From Gnetum montanum (taxonomy: Eukaryota > Streptophyta > Gnetopsida > Gnetales > Gnetaceae), in the NCBI GenBank assembly GCA_015680685.1, contig MNCI01004650.1, positions 226,033 to 290,032 on the forward strand: DNA of 64,000 bases, in the 5' to 3' direction. Within the stretch, counting starts at the first letter, position 1; every line of letters begins with the position of its first letter. The notes below the pieces were generated by a model. That model saw only the letters and a program-made list of their open reading frames with translations, was not told the origin of the DNA and did not search any database. The position numbers and the translations under genes are program-made. Below, piece after piece: positions 56,311 to 64,000 of the stretch.

Positions 56311-56562
56311 TCAGTTGTGATCGGGAGAAGGAGATGAAGGTTGTCGGCAATTTTTGGGCAGAGACTGAAGAAGCTCTGTATAAAATGTTGCGCCTGTGGA
56401 ACGAATATGAGGCGACGTTCTGAATAATGAAGACATCATCATCTTCATTAGATTATCGCTTTCTGTTGTTGTAGGTATTGGTCTGCTACACCCTACTGTA
56501 CTTGCCATTAGCACGCATGATAATACAAACACTATAAATAAAGCTCTGATTTGCGTGGCCAT
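56311..56562 (-). CDS. IDA-like (IDL) secreted peptide precursor, copy 1
   Basis: Single-exon gene of 83 codons. The start at 56562 (MATQIRALFIVFVLSCVLMA) is preferred over an in-frame Met nine codons earlier, because it begins the signal peptide directly and has ATGGC context. The signal ends near Gly25-Cys26. A variable linker (SRPIPTTTESDNLMKMMMSS) follows. The C-terminus reads LLQSLPKNCRQPSSPSPDHN. IDA/IDL precursors end LPKG-(P)-PPS-PS-RHN and release a hydroxyprolinated peptide that activates HAESA-type receptor kinases in abscission, root cap shedding and defence. The LPK, P-S-x-P-S and terminal HN positions fit; the usual Arg before HN is Asp. A paralogue lies 3 kb away on the same strand. 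CEP or PIP peptides are less likely because they end GxGH. Intact, probably functional. Confidence 0.7.
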   Translation of the reverse strand: MATQIRALFIVFVLSCVLMASTVGCSRPIPTTTESDNLMKMMMSSLFRTSPHIRSTGATFYTELLQSLPKNCRQPSSPSPDHN

Positions 56563-56715
56563 TGATTCATTCCTGCGCAGCCACAACAAACAGAAAATCT
56601 TCCGTCTATGCGAAGTCGAGTGTCAAACCAAACACTACAATCAAAGCTTCGTAGAACAACGATGATTTTATATAGCTTGTGAGGAACTAAAGTGTCTAAG
56701 CGAATTGAATGTGGT

Positions 56716-56723
56716 TATTTATA
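56716..56723 (-). promoter_or_regulatory. TATA box of IDL copy 1
   Basis: TATAAATA on the minus strand, 154 bases before the chosen ATG. A second candidate (TATATAAA, about 56667-56675) lies closer to the start, so the main transcription start is uncertain. Confidence 0.5.
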
Positions 56724-59645
56724 CCCTACAGTGATAGCCTGCCTGGCGAAACAAAACTTGAGGGACAAGGTTAACCGTAATAGAGATCATTGTACTTGTT
56801 CATGATTTCACCAACAATATCCTTCGTTTTCGACACGTGGTCAATCACAGTGACGGTAGAATATAGAATTTGCCGATGCGTAGACTACGACGGTCTTTTT
56901 TCGATTTTTATTTGTTTACGTTGTTGAATGCCTCAATCAATGGTTTGTTACAACTGGAGTTTTGAATGGAAATTCCACAGTTGCAAAAGTTTACGGGTTT
57001 TTAAAGTTTGAACTTTGAACGCAGCAGCAGAAAAGGAGGCTCCCACCTGATGCTGTCACCCTATGTACCCTGAAGGATGCCTTACATCTGTAAATTTGAA
57101 TCCATCTCCACATTTGCTGGTCGATGTTTGTAAGTCTTTGCATGTGCGCAGGAAAGCCTGCAGTGTAGTTGGTCAGAAACAAACCATAACTTGCCGTCGG
57201 TTTTAAAATTCAAAACAAACCATAACTTGCCGTCGGTTTTAAAATTCAAAGTTCAAAATAACCATGAGATGGGTTATGAGTGTGTCAAAAATAGGTACGA
57301 TCGCTGTTGAGCAGTATTCATTATTCAACGCGCCTGTAGATAGATATATATAAATAGTTAAAGGTCCAGAGTAAGATACTACAAAGTAATACTAATTATT
57401 AAATGGAAAAGAAGGGACTCTTAACATAGAAAGTTTATGGACTTAATAAAAATAATTTATTTTTAGTTTTACTAATTAGTTTAAGTTAATATATTGAGTA
57501 ATTTCTTTGATTTCCATTTCTGTTGGATAAATACTTTTATAAAAAAGGATTGCTACTTGGAGGGATAGTAAGGTACTTGTTTGTCAAAGCATAGCCACTT
57601 GAAAAAAGTTAGACTTTCACTCATCCATCAACCCAGCTCCTAGGATCTAAATGAACATAAAATTACTTGATCATCTTATCTGGAAAGAGATTTCGATTTA
57701 GGAAAACAAAACATGTAGATAAACTTCATGATTTTTAGATTATACCTACTTTCTTAAAGGTACACTATCTTTATTTAATCTAGGTGAAGAAGAAAGTTTA
57801 GAATAAGTCAAGGGACATTTAGGAAGGGGGATGAATAACAAAATATGGAAATTGAGAAATGGATCATGCTTCATGCATAAGCTAATTATTGAGTGATGAA
57901 AAGCCCTTTTGATAATCTTCCTTTTTGCTACATGGAGCTCAAAGACATGCTCATTTTCACTTTTTACATCAATTTAAGTATGGTTGGAACCCTAAAATAA
58001 CTGTAATGGAATACTGGTACACCATAAGATATATAGTCCAATTAGATCTTTATAACTGAGCATTGCCCACCAAAGTCAAACCCATGACTTGGAGCTTTCA
58101 AATCAAGAGTCTTACCAGTAGGCTAACACTTTACTATCTACACCCTATAAAACTTGACATTCACAAAACATGTATATAGGGACAATATGGCATCAACATG
58201 TAATCGTGTCTAGATTCAATAGAGAAAAAAATTTATATATATGTAAGGTATTTTAACATCTTGATCATAGGCACCATACTAATGTAATTACATATGTAAG
58301 GAATGAAACCAAGGTAAGGCTTATATGTGATTCAAAGCAAAAACAATGCTTCTCTCAAATGTTTACTTAATATATCTTTATTTTTCTTAAATTCTTAAAA
58401 TTTTTGATATTTTATTTAATGTAATTTGGGTACACAAGTGACAAAACGAATTTATATTAATTTAAATAAAATAATTTTGAAACCAGTTTAAATAATAATA
58501 ATCACCATCTTAGTGCTTTTATCCTATATGATAAGCTAATTATTAAGGTAAGTACAATATTTGATAATGACTTATTATGGTTCACCCACCTACGGATCCA
58601 TTCTAAACACCTCTCCTTAATCTTCTTATTAATAAATACTACTCCGAAACTTCTTCTAATAAAAATATTATTTCAGGGCCGCTGCATTTTAATCAGTGCA
58701 TCAGTGCACCCATCAAAAGTTGGAGAGTAGAGGTAAAATCATTGTAGGGGAGGAAGATTGTCCGTGAAGGCAAGGAAGAGAACTCAGAAATGTGACAACT
58801 GCTTCGTTATAGCACGTAGCTGTAGTTGTATCGTGCACATCGCTTTTCAAGCTGCAATCGCGATAACCCATCATCAAACTGATTTTATAAGTTTTTTGAA
58901 AGTGAGACGCTGATGTGTGCAATTGTTTAGTACATTGAGGTGGACTCGGCATCTAAGACAATGAAATTGGCTGCGTCGATTTTTCGGTTTCCTAACCGAT
59001 TCGGATTATGTTGCTGCTGTAATGCTACTGAGGAATGGTTTCCTCTCTTTCTTCACTTTATTATTTTGGATTTTAGTATTCTATTTTACGATTCATGATT
59101 ATGTATTTCAACGTTGCAGCTTTCCAGGTAAACAATTGACAATATCTTGATTAAAAAGGTGATATAAGTGGGCATAGTTTGTGAAATTTGCTATCGATTA
59201 ATCGTCAAATTTGTACTAGCAAGGTAAATCGGATAGAAGATTTAATATTTTTTATTAATTTTTTAAGTGTAATATACTGTTTATTGCTAATTTTGATGCC
59301 AATTAAAAACTAAAATTTCTATATTCTATTTTCTACTCTACTTGAGCTGTTAGATGAAAAAAAAAACTGAAAAATGGGGTTACCAACATGAATGAATATA
59401 AGTCACATAGCTGCTCTATTTTACTAATAATGATGATTTTAATCCGATCTGATTCTTACACCGTCAATTTTTCCAATTCAATTTGATTTATAAAAAAAAA
59501 AAACTGTCTATTTACTGAACCGATTCAATTTATCCATTGAGGGGATGTCCCTGTTTGTATTTCTAACCATAAAAGCGGAGGTTTATACTACAATGGTTGC
59601 GCTGAAAAGACTAAAAGAGCCATTGCAAGGTTTAGATTTGAATGG
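56724..59645. other. Intergenic DNA between the two IDL genes
   Basis: No recognised gene. A 36-base exact tandem duplication is at 57177-57248. The remainder is AT-rich with A/T runs. Confidence 0.5.
57177..57248. repeat. 36-bp exact tandem duplication
   Basis: Two head-to-tail copies beginning AAACAAACCATAACTTGCCG. Located about 460 bases upstream of the IDL copy 1 TATA box. Confidence 0.95.
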
Positions 59646-59975
59646 CTAATTGTGGACTGAAGATGGAGACGAGGGTGTTCGACCCGACTTAGGCAAAGAC
59701 TGCAGAAGATCAGTATAGGAAGATGATGCCTCAGAGGAATAAACGTGAGGATCAGATGTGCTACTAGTTAATGATGAAGCCCAAGTATGCAGTGCAGGAG
59801 GCATCATTTTCATCTTCTCCATCATCATCAGTAACAGATTGTTGTTGATCTCTTCCCCGTGAAATGACGTTGATGTTGATTTTGTTGTCGCGGGCATTTG
59901 TCTGATACACACCACAGTCTCTGCTGCCAAGAACAGTGATGCAAATACCAACACCAACAATTTTGCCATTTCCAT
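59646..59975 (-). CDS. IDA-like (IDL) secreted peptide precursor, copy 2
   Basis: Single-exon gene of 109 codons. The start at 59975 (MEMAKLLVLVFASLFLAAET) opens a clear signal peptide that ends near Val22-Cys23. The longer linker has Thr/Ser and Met-rich parts (NNNLLLMMMEKMKMM). The C-terminus is DLLQSLPKSGRTPSSPSSVHN in part: LPKSGR, then TPSSPSSVHN. Against the IDA peptide end PPS-PS-RHN, six of the last ten positions agree; Arg before HN is Val. It shares LLQSLPK, PSSPS and HN with copy 1, but the rest has diverged strongly, so the duplication is old and the peptide is under selection (inference). Size and lack of introns fit the IDA family. The precursor would be secreted and processed in the apoplast. 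No frame damage is visible. Confidence 0.7.
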   Translation of the reverse strand: MEMAKLLVLVFASLFLAAETVVCIRQMPATTKSTSTSFHGEEINNNLLLMMMEKMKMMPPALHTWASSLTSSTSDPHVYSSEASSSYTDLLQSLPKSGRTPSSPSSVHN

Positions 59976-60070
59976 GGACAGATTTCCAGTAGATCAGAGC
60001 TTCTGAAATTTTTGGTAGAGGTAGATTCACTCAAAACTTTTGGACTATCTGTATTTCAATGCAAAATCAG

Positions 60071-60078
60071 TTTATATA
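60071..60078 (-). promoter_or_regulatory. TATA box of IDL copy 2
   Basis: TATATAAA on the minus strand, 96 bases before the ATG; consistent with a 5' UTR of about 65 bases. Confidence 0.6.
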
Positions 60079-61750
60079 TATAACAGTTTAGAAAGGATCA
60101 GGATACACTTGTTGTGTACTGCTATGCGTTGAAGTATTTTTGGTACCTGTACCATGTATTTAAATGTATTTACAGACAAAGCCTTGCAAGCCACGTAAAA
60201 ACCCATGGATAAAGTTCAACTCTGACAGAGTCTGTGATCCATGAACACATTATAATTTATTAATTTAGCAATTCAATGAGTGTTACACAGTCGCCGCCGA
60301 ATCCGATCTTTGAACAAAGGATTTCCATGATAAGAATAGCGGTGACTGTTTCGTAGTATTTTAGAGTTTTACCTTTGAATTCTAAGTTGGGATGCGACCA
60401 GCAGTGATGTTGTAAAAATTTTCTACTTCAAACCAATCCTTCGATTTACAACTGTGTGCTGGTCGGTCGTCAGGACTCGGTAGCCTTGACATGGCTGCAA
60501 AATAAGCAATATATAGAGTTTAATATTGATGAGTTTTACAAGGGATTGTTTTTTGACACTTTGGTTTCCAGTCTGTACGCGGCAAACTATGTCTATCTTG
60601 GACCGATATGACAAAAATGGCGGAAAGTCGGCTATTGTTGCTGTGCCTGTATCATATAACCATACATGGGTGTGAGGCAAGCGTGACATGCCATTATCCG
60701 ATGATAATTTAATGTTTAACGTTTACATCCCTGGGGAAAAATAACCGGATCGATGATGTTTAATACGCTTTACTTTCCTGATCCAAATTTAATCATCCGC
60801 AGAGGTTAATTGCATTAATGCTCTAACAGTAGATTAGTCAAATTTAAGGAGAACATATCAATATAGTTTGCTGCAGTAAGTTATTGTCAATATTGAAGTA
60901 AAGCTCAATTTTCCAACCTTTTATACACAGAGTTGATTGATAATTATAACAATCAGAACATCAATTTAATATAGTTATAAACTACAAAATTTAATTAAAA
61001 AGTTAATTACATGCATTTAGGCTGGATAAGTGGAGCTCTCTCTATCTTTTCGTCAATAAATTATTTCATAGTTTGATTATTAAATAAATTGAAGTAAAGA
61101 AACAAATTATGCTAAAAAATAAAGAATTGTTTTTCTTTGAACTGTAATAAGAATGTTATCATGTTGAACTGCTCTTTTACCAAACTCATCAAAAATTATT
61201 CTCCAAAACAACGTACACCTACAATCCACAAACGTAACGTTCACCAAGCCACTGATGCTAGAAACGGTTCAACCCACGTCTTAAACTTACCACCCATCCT
61301 TGCTTACGTCTTAAAAACTCAAAATGACGATATTAGTGCAGTCAAAGGTTCTCTTTTATACCAAGAGTTCCAAAATTTCTATCCCTGGTAATCATCAACA
61401 AGCAGCGGAAGTTTGGTACCTTTACCAACACGCAGCGGAAGTTTGTTATCTTTGTTTCCGGGGGTCACGTCAATGCCGTGAAGCCAAGGTCCGCCAATTT
61501 AGAATATTGACCAGCCAACAATCACTGTGCTTCAATGTTTAAATTTTTCTCTAACTTTGACGACGACCCAGTCTCAAGCACTGCTTCTGCTGCAAATCAA
61601 ATGGTCTGAAACACTCTCCGTGAAACACTCTCCGCAAAACAAAGAGACAGTATTCACGTGAAATCAAATGGTAGAGGTTCAAGTTGCAGAGCATTATTAT
61701 TGCAGAAATGCAGACTTAGAATATAAACAGGGAAGATCAAGGCAAAGAGG
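60079..61750. other. Intergenic DNA upstream of the U-box-like ORF
   Basis: No gene recognised. GCAGCGGAAGTTT is repeated with a 30-base period at 61402 and 61432. AATATAAAC at 61706-61714 could be a weak TATA box for the following ORF. Confidence 0.45.
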
Positions 61751-62182
61751 ATGCACAGGGGAGGGACTCCTTCAATAGCCGAGCTGTTGGAATCCATGCC
61801 AGGTTGTAGTACGAGGAGATGCGAGAAAATTCTTGGAGATTTGGAAGAGCTTTGCAAAGATGAAACTGGGGCATCAATGGCGCTGAACCACGCGCTGACA
61901 GTTCCGCTGCTGACTCTGTACATGCTGGGGACGTCGCAGGTGTGCACGGCCATGGCGGTCTCATTGCTGTGGCAGCTGTGTCGCCATTCCGAAGATGGCA
62001 TGGTCATGGTGGAAGCTCTGCAACTTGGTGCATTCCAGAAGCTCATGGTTATTGCCCAGATGGCTGTTCCTCGCTATACAAAACGCAGGGTTTGTGAGCT
62101 TCTGAAGCTCTTCAATTATTACAGAACTAATTATGAATGTACAGATTCCACTGATTTTCAGTATCTCAGACGCTCCTTTTGA
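61751..62182 (+). CDS. U-box E3 ligase-like ARM-repeat C-terminus, U-box absent
   Basis: 143 codons without a stop. The protein (AELLESMPGCSTRRCEKILG, DLEELCKDETG, then VPLLTLYMLGTSQVCTAMAV, LLWQLCRHSEDG, EALQLGAFQKLMVIAQ and KRRVCELLKLFNYYR) follows the last ARM repeats of plant PUB proteins of the PUB22-24 type. In those, this part binds substrates and the N-terminal U-box recruits the E2 enzyme. Complete proteins have about 400-450 residues. Here no U-box is found in the 1.7 kb upstream, so this is a truncated gene copy or the last exon of a gene with a distant start. The start at 61751 is simply the first Met of the frame. Its open, GC-richer frame differs from the decayed surroundings. 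Confidence 0.6.
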   Translation: MHRGGTPSIAELLESMPGCSTRRCEKILGDLEELCKDETGASMALNHALTVPLLTLYMLGTSQVCTAMAVSLLWQLCRHSEDGMVMVEALQLGAFQKLMVIAQMAVPRYTKRRVCELLKLFNYYRTNYECTDSTDFQYLRRSF

Positions 62183-64000
62183 TTTTTGCTGCCGTAGCGT
62201 CCATTAACCTGATGTCAATATTTGCAGGGATGAATGTATGCGTAGTTGCGTGCCCTCTTGAATTCTTGCACTATCAAATTGTTGTGCGGTACATATGTTA
62301 CTTTATGCAGCTGTGCTACACAACATAATAGATTCATACGTTTATGACTGCATTGTTTCATTGTTATTTGATTAATATAATCAATTAATACGTATGACTT
62401 CATGGGCTCCCTGTTATTAAGATACCGGATATTGAATTAGTATGGCCACTAGCTTAAGGGAAAATTTTTAGTATTAGATCGTACTACTAATATTACTATA
62501 CTAATTACTACTACTATTATTAAATCTCTAAATTCTGAGGCACGAAGGGCTGAAATTGAATTCTTTACCGAAAATCAAACGGGCAACTGCAACAACATAA
62601 CCAAGCAGTCACAGCAACATCTGAAATATAAATTATTTGCATGTTTTGATTTCCGTAAAATATTTTTAAAATCCGCCTGTATCATAGAAAAATAGCAGCG
62701 AATCAATATTATATGAAGAACTCAGAAACAACCATAAATCTAAATACATGAAAATATATATACTCATTAAAGCATTGAATCAACTTGTTTGTGTCCAGAA
62801 TGGTTTCACATTCCTCAGGTATATTTAAATTTTAAAATGTTAAAATATTGTTTCTCCTAAAAAGTTGGGACAGACAAGGCCCAGACTCTTACATTTGTTA
62901 TGATCTCAAGGAAATTTTTTTTATATATAATACTTTTGGTTTTTATGCTGTTTGTAATTATTATTTGACTTAGTCTAGCTTTCAAGGAAAATTTTTTTAT
63001 ATATAATACTTTTGGTTTTTATGCTCTTTGTAATTATTATTTGACTTAGTCTAGCTTTCAAGAGGGTAGCCATCAATTCTATATTTACAGTTACTCTTTT
63101 AACTTTTAAGTTATAAATAAAAAGTTTAAATCCTACAAAAATAAAAGACCATCAAACATTTTTCTGTTTTTCTTAATTTAGAATTTGGTTTGAAATTTCC
63201 AATTCAATGTTATGAGCTTTTTTATATGAATGCATCATTAGTTTCTCTCTGTGTAGAAACAATACTTTAAGGTCTCTTTAAAATGATAAAACAATACCAC
63301 ATAGTAATTCTAGTTAGATTGATTGCTGATTTCATGTCATACATCATTTTAAATATCTTACTTGTTTATGTAAGTAATTTGCCAAGAAAAAAAAAGAGAC
63401 CTAGAAAAAGGTTGGTAATATTATTCAATAAATCAATACTGTTATTTAAAATGATCATCTTTTAGGCTGAAAGGCCATCTACCAGTTATAACTGGTAACC
63501 CTATATAATAGTTTGTTCATAAAGCTTTATAGGACCCTACTAGTAACACCGAATAATTCTTCATCCATAATACTTTATAAGAGTCTTTTGAGAAGGTTAA
63601 ATAATATTTTCATACAAAATGCTCCAAGGAAGCTTATCAATAATGGGAACCAATATTTTTATCCAAATTAAAAGTTAGAAACAAAGCTGTATAGTATTCT
63701 GACCAAGTAATATCTAAGCTTTTTTTACAGGATCCACCACACAAGCTAAACTTTCAAGAATATCTTTATATACTATTCTTGTCCATTTCCCAATATCCAT
63801 GCCGAGAAAAAATAAGCTATACAACTAGATATATCCAAGGTGTGTGCCGTCCCAATAAAATTTCAGTTTCATTTTGGTTTGGTTTTGTTAAATTTTCATT
63901 AAATAAAATTATTTTTTAAAAACCGTATAGATTGGGATGTACCTTTGATTTAAAGAATAAACAAATATGAGAAATGTGAACATGAAACCTATTGTCTTTT
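62183..64000. other. Gene-free right end of the window
   Basis: AT-rich, no protein-like frame. TACTAAT/ATTACTAC triplet-like repeats near 62478-62522. A 76-base tandem duplication is at 62907-63058. Confidence 0.5.
62907..63058. repeat. 76-bp tandem duplication
   Basis: Two copies starting CAAGGAAA and including TTATGCTGTTTGTAATTATT, with two or three mismatches; a few bases of a third copy follow at 63059. Confidence 0.92.

Noticed and set aside
58713-58952. A minus-strand frame with SLPCLHGQSSSPT, slightly like the IDL peptide end (SLPK--RQPSSPS)
   Set aside because: No signal peptide, no terminal HN, and the surrounding residues do not fit; most likely chance, at best a very decayed third copy.

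Overview
The window looks like repeat-dominated nuclear DNA of a seed plant. A gymnosperm is my best guess, because long, old, nested LTR retrotransposons fill about 50 kb, but that guess is inference. Almost every coding frame is broken. The breaks are mostly in-frame TAG, TGA and TAA codons of the kind C-to-T decay of methylated cytosines produces. The only intact, host-like genes are in the last 8 kb.

Layout. (1) 1-2300: broken host gene fragments in + orientation: an unrecognised relic, a two-cupin vicilin-like seed globulin and, directly after it, the N-terminus of a BRO1/ALIX-like protein. (2) 4087-23055: element A, a complete minus-strand Ty3/gypsy element of the Tat type, with 1.7-kb LTRs, a perfect CCTAG target duplication, gag, protease, RT, RNase H, a second (archaeal-type) RNase H and integrase. 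Its gag is split by a same-family solo LTR in the opposite orientation (17692-19310, perfect AGAGG duplication). Between protease and RT lies an antisense, apparently intron-bearing gene with its own TATA box. Three minisatellite arrays share one core: one in the 3' UTR and one on each side of the antisense gene. (3) 23061-31459: element B1, minus-strand and Athila-like; A appears to sit inside its 3' region. B1 in turn lies in the leader of a further element, D. (4) 33793-54708: element C, a plus-strand chromovirus with a C-terminal chromodomain. An antisense multi-exon gene occupies the place of its gag. Its RT is split by a complete Athila-like element, B2 (37695-51934), which carries a long extra ORF behind its own TATA box. 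B2 also contains a 281-N assembly gap.

(5) 54709-64000: host DNA. Two intact single-exon genes on the minus strand encode secreted prepropeptides ending in a variant IDA/IDL (abscission-type) peptide. A plus-strand ORF matches the ARM-repeat C-terminus of a plant U-box E3 ligase but lacks the U-box.

Inferred insertion order: C before B2; D before B1; B1 before A; A before the solo LTR. The retroelement genes work as gag-pol modules (capsid, protease, copying, integration). The accessory ORFs, each with its own TATA box, are the least explained part of the window. All domain calls were made by eye from translated sequence; no search was run.
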